DNA of 5,932 nt, from the NCBI GenBank assembly GCA_029859485.1, contig JAOUDB010000176.1, positions 1-5,932 on the forward strand, given 5' to 3'. Source of the stretch: Desulfuromonadales bacterium. GTDB lineage: Bacteria; Desulfobacterota; Desulfuromonadia; Desulfuromonadales; BM103. The position numbers and the translations under genes are program-made. Below the pieces are notes generated by a model that saw nothing but the letters and a program-made list of their open reading frames with translations, had not been told where the DNA came from and ran no database searches. This document shows, in pieces, positions 1 through 5,932 of this stretch. Every line of letters starts with the position of its first letter. Position 1 is the stretch's first letter.

Positions 1-93
1 AATGGCCACTCGGGATCGATCCAGATGGCCATAGTTTTGTCTTCCTAAATGTCTCTATCAATAAGAAGCCGGTTTTCGTCTCATATGTCGTGA
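1..93 (+). repeat. Intergenic ~93-bp repeat, copy 1 (upstream of ppsA)
   Basis: This segment aligns without gaps to 2942-3034 in the same orientation, with 76 of 93 positions identical by hand count. It has three parts. The first is a hairpin (2-32) with outer arms ATGGCCA and TGGCCAT. The second is a moderately conserved T/C-rich stretch (33-45). The third is a perfectly shared 21-base core (46-66) followed by a more diverged tail to 93. The window starts at the first aligned base, so the left boundary is unknown. No transposase or target-site duplication is visible. It could be a dispersed intergenic repeat, a duplicated terminator region or a small RNA family. The similarity itself is certain; the function is unknown. 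Confidence 0.85.
2..45 (+). terminator. Hairpin plus pyrimidine-rich tail, possible terminator of an off-window gene
   Basis: Bases 2-8 (ATGGCCA) pair with 26-32 (TGGCCAT). An inner helix pairs 12-14 with 20-22 around the loop ATCGA. The stem is followed by a T/C-rich stretch at 35-46. This would suit a weak intrinsic terminator for a forward gene left of the window. The T run is interrupted by G and C, so a purely structural RNA role is equally possible. Confidence 0.35.
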
Positions 94-127
94 TTTACGA
101 GAAATGTGCTGTCATCCAAAGGAACCA

Positions 128-170
128 GCTTGTTTTGTAGCCGGTCTACTAGGGACACCGGAAAACAGGC
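128..170 (+). other. Bulged inverted repeat / stem-loop upstream of ppsA
   Basis: Bases 128-136 pair with 162-170 (nine pairs, one G.T wobble). After a four-base bulge (GTAG, 137-140), 141-145 (CCGGT) pair with 157-161 (ACCGG) around an 11-base loop. The two helices stack into a hairpin of about 14 pairs. No T run follows on either strand, so it does not look like an intrinsic terminator. It lies about 165 bases upstream of the ppsA start. It could be a leader-RNA structure, if transcription begins far upstream, or a binding site. It matches no riboswitch I recognise. Confidence 0.5.
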
Positions 171-249
171 AAAAGGCTATTCTCGTTTTTCACTCTGAGC
201 TCCCCTGACAAACAGATGGAAAGCGTCCCCTTGCGCAGACCGGCGACAG

Positions 250-277
250 TTGACTTCCCAAGTGCAGTTGTTAGAAA
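250..277 (+). promoter_or_regulatory. Possible sigma-70-type promoter for ppsA
   Basis: TTGACT at 250-255 matches five of six bases of the -35 consensus. TAGAAA at 272-277, 16 bases further on, matches four of six bases of the -10 consensus. A palindromic TGTATACA lies just after it at 278-285. Transcription from here would leave a leader of roughly 50 bases before the ATG at 337. The -10 match is weak, so this is a candidate only. Confidence 0.3.
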
Positions 278-325
278 TGTATACATGAGACAAAGTTTAT
301 ATTTTGTTTGCAACCACCCTGATTC

Positions 326-332
326 GAGAGGA
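326..332 (+). promoter_or_regulatory. Ribosome binding site of ppsA
   Basis: GAGAGGA ends four bases before the ATG at 337, a good purine-rich Shine-Dalgarno at suitable spacing. It decides the start. The in-frame TTG at 304, which would add 11 residues, has only a T-rich stretch in front of it and no such site. Confidence 0.75.
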
Positions 333-336
333 CCTC

Positions 337-2733
337 ATGACGACCAACAAGAACCTGATCCGCTGGTACGAAGAGCTGGATCGGAGTGATGTGTCAGTGG
401 TAGGTGGCAAGAATGCCTCTCTTGGTGAGTTGATGGCATCACTCAAGGAGAGCGGCATCCATGTACCGGCCGGTTTCGCAACCACGGCAGACGCCTACCG
501 GCAGTTCCTGACAACCAACCGGCTAGAAGATCAGATCAGCGTTGCCCTTGCCGCTTACCGCGAACGCAAGCAATCGCTGTCGCAGATCGGCGAAGCTATC
601 CGTCGACTGATCCTCCGCGGCACCTGGCCCGAGCAACTTGCCACGGAGATCATCAGGGCTTATCGAGAGCTTAGCCGCCGAAACGAACGTGAAGAGATCG
701 ATGTGGCGGTTCGCAGCAGTGCCACGGCTGAGGACCTTCCGGAGGCAAGCTTTGCAGGGCAACAGGAGACCTTCCTAAACATCTCCGGCGAAACCGAACT
801 GCTCGAAGCCTGTCGCAAGTGCTACGCTTCGCTTTTCACCGACAGAGCGATCAGCTACCGGGACATCCACGGCTTCGATCACCTGCAGGTGGCGCTGTCA
901 ATCGGCGTGCAGACCATGGTGCGCAGCGACCTGGCGGGGGCCGGGGTGATGTTCACGTTGGACACCGAGACCGGCTTCCCCGACGTGGTGGTAATCGATG
1001 CCGCCTGGGGACTGGGCGAAAATGTCGTACAGGGCACCGTTAACCCGGACAACTACCTGGTGTTCAAGCCACTTCTTGCCTGGCCGGATTTGACACCGAT
1101 ATTGCGTAAGAAACTAGGCAACAAGGAGAAAAAGCTGGTTTACTCCCGCGCAACTGGCCACTCAACTCGCAACCTTGATACCGCCGCAAATGAGCGTCAC
1201 GCCTTTGTGCTGGAGGATGCCGAAATCCTGCAGCTCGCACGCTGGGCAACGGCCATCGAACAACACTACGGTCAACCGATGGACATCGAGTGGGCCAAGG
1301 ACGGAAACAGCGGAAAGCTGTTCATAGTTCAGGCCCGTCCGGAGACGGTCCAGACCCGCGGCAAGGCCGGAGTTCTGCACAACTACCATCTTTGCGAATC
1401 TGGCCGGTTGCTGCTCACCGGCCTTGCCATCGGCGAGGCAATCACCGTAGGCCCCGTTCAGGTGATCAAAAGCAGCAGCGAGATAGATCGTTTCAATGAA
1501 GGCAGCATCCTGGTCACGAGCATAACCGACCCCGACTGGGTGCCGATCATGAAGAAGGCTTCCGGCATCATCACAGACCACGGTGGTCGCACCTCGCATG
1601 CTGCAATCGTCAGCCGCGAGCTTGGCATTGCTGCAGTGGTCGGAACCAGCCACTGCACCGCCGAACTCAAGGACGGACAGGAGGTGACCCTTTCCTGCGC
1701 AGAAGGCGACCAAGGCAAGATCTACGCCGGCCGGCTCGAATTTGCCGAAGAGGAGATCCACCTCGATGAACTTCCGACTATCCGCACCCGAATTATGCTC
1801 AACCTCGCCACACCGTCAGCAGCCTTCCGCTGGTGGCGGCTGCCCTGTCGCGGGGTCGGCCTGGCGCGGATGGAATTCATCATTAACAACATCATCAAGG
1901 CCCATCCCATGGCTCTGGTAGAGTACGACCAGCTCGAGGACAAGGTCGCCAGGAAGCAAATCCGCGCACTGACACGCGGCTATACCGACAAGACTGAGTA
2001 CTTCGTCGACCAACTCACCCAAGGGCTCGCGGTGATCGCCGCCAGCCAGTATCCGGAACCTGTCATCGTACGTATGAGCGACTTCAAGACCAACGAGTAT
2101 GCCGAGCTGATCGGCGGTCGCCAGTTCGAGTTTGCCGAGGAGAACCCGATGCTTGGCTTCCGTGGCGCTTCGCGCTACTATAATGACCGCTACCGCGCAG
2201 GCTTCGCCCTGGAATGTGCCGCCATCAAGCGGGTCCGAGAAAACATCGGGCTGGGCAACGTGATCGTAATGATTCCCTTCTGCCGCACCCTGGACGAGGC
2301 GGACAAGGTCCTCGAGGAGATGGCAACGAACGGCTTGGTGCGTGGTGAGCAGGGTTTGGAAATCTACGTCATGGTCGAGATCCCTTCAAACGTGATTCTC
2401 GCTGAGCAATTCGCTGCCCGTTTCGACGGCTTCTCAATCGGCTCCAACGATCTGACCCAACTCACGCTCGGCGTCGACCGAGATTCGGAAATTCTCAAAG
2501 AGCTGTTCGACGAACGCGATCCGGCGATTAAAACATTGATCAGCCAGGCGATCTGTAGCGCCAAGCAGACCGGCACCAAGATCGGCATCTGTGGCCAGGC
2601 GCCGAGCGACTTCCCGGATTTCGCGGCATTTCTGGTGGAAAATGGCATTGATTCTATCTCACTTAACCCAGACAGCGTGATCGGTGTAATACGTCGACTG
2701 GCCAAGGAGGAAGAGCGACTGGCAGCAAACTAA
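337..2733 (+). CDS. ppsA: Phosphoenolpyruvate synthase (pyruvate, water dikinase)
   Basis: This cytoplasmic enzyme converts pyruvate, ATP and water to phosphoenolpyruvate, AMP and phosphate, feeding gluconeogenesis. From the ATG at 337 it has 798 residues, close to the 792 of E. coli PpsA. The N-terminal nucleotide-binding domain shows VGGKNASLGEL (K25) and RSSATAEDLPEASFAGQQ from R126. The central swivelling domain has GGRTSHAAI with the phosphorylated histidine at H421, the same number as in E. coli, which supports this start. The C-terminal pyruvate-binding barrel shows RMSDFKTNEY (579-588), GFRG (R609), EIPSN (E681), FSIGSNDLTQL (699-709) and the catalytic cysteine C752 in GICGQ. No key residue is missing. 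T419 matches the threonine that the regulator PpsR phosphorylates in E. coli, so similar control is likely, although no ppsR is in the window. The gene stands alone, with 518 bases to the convergent neighbour. Confidence 0.97.
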   Translation: MTTNKNLIRWYEELDRSDVSVVGGKNASLGELMASLKESGIHVPAGFATTADAYRQFLTTNRLEDQISVALAAYRERKQSLSQIGEAIRRLILRGTWPEQLATEIIRAYRELSRRNEREEIDVAVRSSATAEDLPEASFAGQQETFLNISGETELLEACRKCYASLFTDRAISYRDIHGFDHLQVALSIGVQTMVRSDLAGAGVMFTLDTETGFPDVVVIDAAWGLGENVVQGTVNPDNYLVFKPLLAWPDLTPILRKKLGNKEKKLVYSRATGHSTRNLDTAANERHAFVLEDAEILQLARWATAIEQHYGQPMDIEWAKDGNSGKLFIVQARPETVQTRGKAGVLHNYHLCESGRLLLTGLAIGEAITVGPVQVIKSSSEIDRFNEGSILVTSITDPDWVPIMKKASGIITDHGGRTSHAAIVSRELGIAAVVGTSHCTAELKDGQEVTLSCAEGDQGKIYAGRLEFAEEEIHLDELPTIRTRIMLNLATPSAAFRWWRLPCRGVGLARMEFIINNIIKAHPMALVEYDQLEDKVARKQIRALTRGYTDKTEYFVDQLTQGLAVIAASQYPEPVIVRMSDFKTNEYAELIGGRQFEFAEENPMLGFRGASRYYNDRYRAGFALECAAIKRVRENIGLGNVIVMIPFCRTLDEADKVLEEMATNGLVRGEQGLEIYVMVEIPSNVILAEQFAARFDGFSIGSNDLTQLTLGVDRDSEILKELFDERDPAIKTLISQAICSAKQTGTKIGICGQAPSDFPDFAAFLVENGIDSISLNPDSVIGVIRRLAKEEERLAAN

Positions 2734-2744
2734 AGCAGAATTAT

Positions 2745-2758
2745 CACTCTGAAGAGTG
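2745..2758 (+). other. Short hairpin just after the ppsA stop
   Basis: CACTC (2745-2749) pairs with GAGTG (2754-2758) around the tetraloop TGAA, 12 bases after the stop codon. No T run follows, so it is not a standard intrinsic terminator. It could protect the 3' end of the mRNA from exonucleases or be incidental. Confidence 0.4.
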
Positions 2759-2816
2759 CACAAGAGTAAGCCCAAGCGACAATACAGTTCTAGACTTTTA
2801 ATTTTATGGCGCCGCT

Positions 2817-2839
2817 GAAGGTTCGATCTCGCGAACTTC
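2817..2839 (+). other. Hairpin in the ppsA 3' region
   Basis: GAA and GTTCG (2817-2819, 2821-2825) pair with CGAAC and TTC (2832-2836, 2837-2839), with G2820 bulged and a six-base loop. The GGTTCGAT part superficially recalls a tRNA T-arm, but no cloverleaf or acceptor stem surrounds it. No T run follows. Confidence 0.35.
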
Positions 2840-2941
2840 TGATTTGTAGAAAAGGAAGCTACTTATTTATTCACCTGTCTTGTATTGTAGGTGCTCGGAG
2901 TGGCAGAAATACAAACTTCTTACAAACCCTGATAAACAATA

Positions 2942-3034
2942 AATGGCCACTCGGAGTTGATCCAGGTGGCCATCATCTTTTCTTACTAAATGTCTCTATC
3001 AATAAGACAGCTGTTTGCGTCTCGGAAGTCGTGA
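2942..3034 (+). repeat. Intergenic ~93-bp repeat, copy 2 (downstream of ppsA)
   Basis: This is the second copy of the element at 1-93, in direct orientation, so the two bracket ppsA 2941 bases apart. Seventeen differences were counted by hand: four in the hairpin section, five in the T/C-rich section, none in the 21-base core (2987-3007) and eight in the tail. Similarity becomes unconvincing right after 3034. The base differences and lack of indels point to an old duplication or a constrained element, not a recent mobile insertion. Confidence 0.85.
2943..2985 (+). terminator. Possible intrinsic terminator of ppsA (hairpin of repeat copy 2)
   Basis: ATGGCCAC (2943-2950) pairs with GTGGCCAT (2966-2973), eight perfect pairs. 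An inner GGA/TCC helix (2953-2955, 2961-2963) closes the loop GTTGA. The stem is followed by ATCTTTTCTT (2975-2984). It is the first GC-containing stem with a T-rich tail after ppsA, about 210 bases past the stop. The tail is interrupted, so efficiency may be modest. The reverse strand also has a broken T run after the stem, so it could act in both directions. Confidence 0.45.
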
Positions 3035-3161
3035 CAAATAAGAAAAACCAGCAATCCGAAGATTGAAAGCTTTCGTGCAGACAATTACTAAGATCGAAAT
3101 TGCTGTCCCATAGCTCGGAGAGTGATAGGAATTTGATCGACCTGATTTAAGCTTAAGGAGA

Positions 3162-3212
3162 TAATTAAAAAAGGCATACGGCCATCCGATAAAACAATGG
3201 CCATATGCCTTT
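3162..3212 (-). terminator. Intrinsic terminator of the kelch lipoprotein gene
   Basis: AAGGCATA (3171-3178) pairs with TATGCCTT (3204-3211), and GGCCAT (3180-3185) pairs with ATGGCC (3197-3202), around an 11-base loop. Read on the reverse strand, the stem runs straight into TTTTTT followed by AATTAT, the classic terminator form, starting about 40 bases after the stop at 3252. The one imperfect position (C3179 opposite A3203) is a mismatch in forward RNA but a G.U pair in reverse RNA, which supports reverse-strand use. Confidence 0.85.
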
Positions 3213-3251
3213 GGCGTCTATCATAGAGACCTTATAGCAATCATTGAGGAG

Positions 3252-5492
3252 TTAATATGATGGGGTAAACTGCCAAACATCATTATCAACATTTAGGTAG
3301 TTGGTCAAATCAGAGAAGTCAAAGGTCTCACGATCACCTCCAAATGTGTAAATTGACTCCCCGACAACCAATGCATCGAAATCGTATTTAACCTCCTCGG
3401 GGCCAATGGCATTCCAAGGGGGATCATTCAACATCGTCCATTGTAGACCATCTTTACTGACCCAAACATCTACGGGGTTAGCTGGCTCAAAAGGAGAATC
3501 CGGATTACTGCTCAAACCAAACCCACCGTACAGGACAAAATGATCCCGCAACACTTGAACCTGGTGACCAGGTCTTGGTGCCCAATCAGCCTCTTCAATT
3601 ATTAACTCCCAAACTTCGCCATCACTAGACCGCCAGACATCGTTATAATATGGCGGACAACGAGACTCGACGGTGCAGACAAAACCATCTTCGCCACCCA
3701 AAAGATACATATACCCGTCCTTGACAACAACGGCTGCCCCAGCTCTGGGTGACCATGGAGCGCTGTCTGTAAGCTGCTCCCAGTTTTGTCCATCACTAGA
3801 TTTCCACACATCATTCAGATAGACACGAATAGGTTGTCCGCCAATGATCGCAGAGTCATCATTAAATGACCCACCCATGACGAATATTTCATTTTTGTAG
3901 ACAACTGCACTCAATCCCGCTCGGCCCGACCACGGAGCAGAGGCAACCATTTCTTCCCATTTGACGCCATCATTACTGCGCCATACATCGTTGAAAAACT
4001 TACTGGTTGATATGAAAGGGGGGCATGCTTCTGCTTCAGGTGGACAAAAATTTGGTTCCAGTTTGAAATTTTGGCCTCCTAAAACATACATGTATCCATT
4101 GTTGGTCACCGCTTGAAAGTAGGCTCGTGCAGGCCAGTGTGTTTCGTCGTCTGTTTGCAAAACATTTTGCCATGAGTTGCCATTGTCAGCACTTTTCCAG
4201 ACATCACCCCAAATATCGCTATCTCCAGGGATAAAAGGAAAACTTGGGGGGCGTGGAGTGCGGCCGCCCATCAGGTAGAGGCTGTTGTACAGTTGAACCA
4301 CTTGTAAACCAGCTCGAGGGCTCCAGTCAGCATGCTCATCTACCAACTCCCAGTCGCTGGTATCTGGAATTGATTCGTCAAAATTCAATTTCAAGAAAAC
4401 CGTTGAGTTGTATTTTACATCAAGCTCCTCGGCGTTCGCTTTGTTCCAGAACGCCTCAAGGTCATAGGTATCCTTTGTGGGTAACAATAGCTTGTAAGGC
4501 CCAGTGAAATAGCATTTTGCCAGCAAATCCTCAACACAGCTTGTCTGACAAGTTTCAAGAACCACATCGTCATCGCACCATTTGGCACAGAAAGAGTCTG
4601 CTTCTAATTCTGATACCGGATCATCGGCTAAAGCAACAGTAAGCGACACTGGGTCACCTTCTGGTTCAGCATTGTAATAAGCTGCTATTTTAACAAGGGG
4701 TGCCTGCAATTTCTCACAAATGCCTCCTTGTGTTTGAACAGGAGCGGCGACAATACCGTCAATATAACCTTCTGCAATATCAATCCACTCGCCTTTGATG
4801 ATGCGTATACCGGTAGGCTTCAGAATATACTTGTTTTTCTTCGTTCCATTCCCTTTGTTCTCATTGTGTACAATCGCTTTGGACGGGTCAAAATCTATCG
4901 ACACCTGAACATAGTCATCGTCTTTATCGACACAAAAATCGTTCGGGGTTAGAATTTTTATTCCTGATTGTTGACCGCTTGGGGTTTTTAGTAGATATGG
5001 TAATGGGTCATTTTTTTCTACAACGTAGTTGCAAAATGGTCCTGAACAAATGGTATCGCCCTCAGCGGCTAAAATCATGCGAATTTGATTGAAACATACA
5101 GGATCGCCATTCTCGGGCAGGTCAATCTCAATGTCTTCGAGAGGGAGAGTCGCCTCCTCTGGAAAGTCCAGGACATTTATTGTAATGGGTAGTTGATCAA
5201 GATCATTGGAGCCATAATAAACCGTGTCAGAATTACTGGAGACAATCCCAATCTCTTTTATCGTCAGAACAACTGAATTAAAAAGAGTCTGATTGTCGGT
5301 GAGGGAAACTGAAACCACTCCAGTTGAAAAGGCTGTTTCTGGCGTAGAAGACGCTGATGTCTCTGATGAAGCAATTCCGGATGCATCCGAAGAAGTTCCG
5401 CCTCCACCACCGTCTCCACACGCGCTTAGTAGAAAAAAAGGCAAACCTAATATGAAAAGTCCAAACAAAAACCTCTCTCTGATCGACCGCAT
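3252..5492 (-). CDS. Secreted lipoprotein with DUF4382-type domain and kelch propeller
   Basis: This 746-residue protein of unknown function has a lipoprotein signal peptide: Arg residues at 2, 5 and 7, a hydrophobic stretch 8-22, and lipobox LSAC with the lipidated cysteine at 25. Glycine at +2 is compatible with outer-membrane sorting. A Gly/Ser/Thr-rich linker follows (26-56). Residues about 57-235 resemble DUF4382, notably the segment around PSGQQSGIKI (171-180) and SIDFDPSKAIV (198-208). Residues about 240-370 form a cysteine-rich middle section. Residues about 380-746 contain six kelch-type repeats, each with a WxxRxG-like turn, a GG doublet (409, 472, 540, 599, 656, 718) and NDVWxSxDGxxW. 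The last repeat stops at NDVWQF, and the strand around WELV (381-384) could complete it and close a six-bladed propeller. The start is supported by a strong ribosome binding site. No partner gene adjoins it. An adhesion or ligand-binding role is inference. Confidence 0.9.
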   Translation of the reverse strand: MRSIRERFLFGLFILGLPFFLLSACGDGGGGGTSSDASGIASSETSASSTPETAFSTGVVSVSLTDNQTLFNSVVLTIKEIGIVSSNSDTVYYGSNDLDQLPITINVLDFPEEATLPLEDIEIDLPENGDPVCFNQIRMILAAEGDTICSGPFCNYVVEKNDPLPYLLKTPSGQQSGIKILTPNDFCVDKDDDYVQVSIDFDPSKAIVHNENKGNGTKKNKYILKPTGIRIIKGEWIDIAEGYIDGIVAAPVQTQGGICEKLQAPLVKIAAYYNAEPEGDPVSLTVALADDPVSELEADSFCAKWCDDDVVLETCQTSCVEDLLAKCYFTGPYKLLLPTKDTYDLEAFWNKANAEELDVKYNSTVFLKLNFDESIPDTSDWELVDEHADWSPRAGLQVVQLYNSLYLMGGRTPRPPSFPFIPGDSDIWGDVWKSADNGNSWQNVLQTDDETHWPARAYFQAVTNNGYMYVLGGQNFKLEPNFCPPEAEACPPFISTSKFFNDVWRSNDGVKWEEMVASAPWSGRAGLSAVVYKNEIFVMGGSFNDDSAIIGGQPIRVYLNDVWKSSDGQNWEQLTDSAPWSPRAGAAVVVKDGYMYLLGGEDGFVCTVESRCPPYYNDVWRSSDGEVWELIIEEADWAPRPGHQVQVLRDHFVLYGGFGLSSNPDSPFEPANPVDVWVSKDGLQWTMLNDPPWNAIGPEEVKYDFDALVVGESIYTFGGDRETFDFSDLTNYLNVDNDVWQFTPSY

Positions 5493-5496
5493 AGAA

Positions 5497-5503
5497 TCCT
5501 CCC
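5497..5503 (-). promoter_or_regulatory. Ribosome binding site of the lipoprotein gene
   Basis: On the reverse strand GGGAGGA lies four bases before the ATG at 5492, a near-ideal Shine-Dalgarno. Together with the signal peptide that starts immediately after, it fixes the start codon. Confidence 0.85.
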
Positions 5504-5682
5504 GACAAATAATCGATGCACTAGAGTTCTATGACCCCACCAAGGATATTAGAAGTTCGCTTTGGTCACACCCATTTATAGATTTGTAACTAACTCACCT
5601 TACCACCTGAAAAAGAAATTACAATTTAGAGACGATTTGTAGTTGTCTTTTTTTCTCAATTACTTAGTGCCGGAGAATATCT

Positions 5683-5694
5683 TTAACATGTTAA
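5683..5694. promoter_or_regulatory. Perfect 12-bp palindrome, possible operator
   Basis: TTAACATGTTAA is its own reverse complement and lies about 190 bases upstream of the lipoprotein start. Such dyads often bind dimeric regulators. No regulator family can be assigned, and AT-rich DNA yields some such palindromes by chance. Confidence 0.3.
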
Positions 5695-5701
5695 GAATCT
5701 A

Positions 5702-5732
5702 CTGGTTAAATTTGCGAAGTTTTTACAACCAG
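5702..5732. other. Bulged inverted repeat upstream of the lipoprotein gene
   Basis: CTGGTT (5702-5707) pairs with AACCAG (5727-5732). Inside it AAATTT (5708-5713) pairs with AAGTTT (5717-5722) with one T.G wobble around the loop GCG. TTAC (5723-5726) is left as a four-base bulge. It begins seven bases from the 12-bp palindrome. No T run follows on either strand, so it is not an obvious terminator. Confidence 0.4.
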
Positions 5733-5932
5733 CATATCTGAGGGAGACCTAGAATTTCGTCCAGAAGGATTTTTATGTCAAAAACAGATTAGAAGGGCTG
5801 AGTGCTGAAGGCCCTGATATTTAAGGATGGGTTTGTGGGAGATATAGCTTTCAACAGTAAGGATGGGAGATTTGCTAAAAGTCCTCTCGCATTGTTTTGA
5901 TGCGTGAGAAGAGGCGTGTTTGAGGTGTTTAC

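Larger units (their letters stand above)
2734..3251. other. Convergent intergenic region, no convincing gene
   Basis: This 518-base spacer separates the 3' ends of ppsA and the lipoprotein gene. It holds hairpins at 2745-2758 and 2817-2839, the second 93-base repeat (2942-3034), perfect palindromes GAAAGCTTTC (3065-3074) and TTAAGCTTAA (3147-3156), and the reverse terminator near 3162-3212. A long-range pairing is also possible between 3092-3101 and 3130-3138 (nine pairs with one bulged G). The only sizeable reading frame (2806-3066, +) lacks a ribosome binding site and runs through the repeat, so I do not call it. Confidence 0.7.
5504..5932. other. Upstream region of the lipoprotein gene, no gene recognised
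   Basis: I find no reading frame with a ribosome binding site and recognisable product in these 429 bases on either strand. A perfect TTGACA (-35 consensus) lies on the reverse strand at 5776-5781, but the best -10 at 17-base spacing (5753-5758, GAAATT) is poor. The decamer TAAGGATGGG occurs twice, at 5822-5831 and 5858-5867. Near the right edge CGCAT (5888-5892) pairs with ATGCG (5900-5904), extended by CTC/GAG across a T-T mismatch. Confidence 0.5.

Noticed and set aside
304..336. Upstream TTG start extending ppsA by 11 residues
   Set aside because: No Shine-Dalgarno precedes it. The ATG at 337 has GAGAGGA at good spacing and puts the catalytic histidine at 421 as in E. coli PpsA.
1162..1761. 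199-residue reverse frame inside ppsA
   Set aside because: It lies wholly antisense to a well-conserved enzyme, has no recognisable product, and is explained by the GC-rich codon pattern of ppsA.
2811..2843. tRNA fragment suggested by GGTTCGAT
   Set aside because: No anticodon arm, D-arm or acceptor pairing can be drawn. The bases are better explained by a simple hairpin.
1..3034. Integron cassette (ppsA between attC-like sites)
   Set aside because: The repeats lack the GTTRRRY and RYYYAAC core sites, and a core metabolic gene with its own promoter region is an unlikely cassette.
1..3034. Composite transposon with the 93-bp repeats as ends
   Set aside because: No transposase, terminal inverted repeats or target duplication is seen, and the copies differ by about 18%.
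2806..3066. 86-residue forward frame in the convergent spacer
   Set aside because: It has no ribosome binding site, runs through the repeat element and terminator hairpin, and its translation shows no recognisable domain.
5293..5589. 98-residue forward frame over the lipoprotein start
   Set aside because: It is antisense to the signal peptide and linker of the lipoprotein, and its low-complexity Pro/Ser/Glu content is the shadow of the Gly/Ser linker.
5822..5867. CRISPR-like or iteron-like array from TAAGGATGGG repeats
   Set aside because: There are only two 10-base copies without further periodicity, too little for an array or origin.

Overview
The window holds two complete genes that point towards each other, with structured non-coding DNA on all sides. 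The organism is a bacterium with a Gram-negative envelope. The forward gene closely matches proteobacterial phosphoenolpyruvate synthase, and the reverse gene carries a lipoprotein signal peptide of the outer-membrane type. I cannot place it more finely than a gamma- or delta-like proteobacterium.

Layout. Positions 1-336 carry no gene. They contain the first copy of a ~93-base repeat (1-93), a long bulged hairpin (128-170), and the probable promoter and ribosome binding site of ppsA. Positions 337-2733 (+) encode PpsA with all its catalytic landmarks intact. The 518-base spacer 2734-3251 lies between the two convergent 3' ends. It contains two small hairpins, the second copy of the 93-base repeat (2942-3034) whose hairpin may end the ppsA transcript, and a strong reverse-strand intrinsic terminator (3162-3212). 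Positions 3252-5492 (-) encode a 746-residue secreted lipoprotein: a DUF4382-type domain, a cysteine-rich middle section and a six-repeat kelch beta-propeller. Positions 5493-5932 have no recognisable gene but hold a perfect 12-base palindrome, a bulged hairpin and short direct repeats upstream of the lipoprotein gene.

How the parts relate. PpsA is cytoplasmic and makes PEP from pyruvate for gluconeogenesis. The kelch lipoprotein is an envelope protein of unknown function. The opposite orientation, separate terminators and clearly different base composition give no reason to link them functionally. I see no transposase, integrase, CRISPR array, tRNA or rRNA.

Most worth following up. The imperfect direct repeat flanks ppsA, and its substitutions leave the hairpin stem intact or improve it. 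The other candidate is the domain combination and cysteine pattern of the lipoprotein. I did not find convincing evidence of a new multi-gene system.
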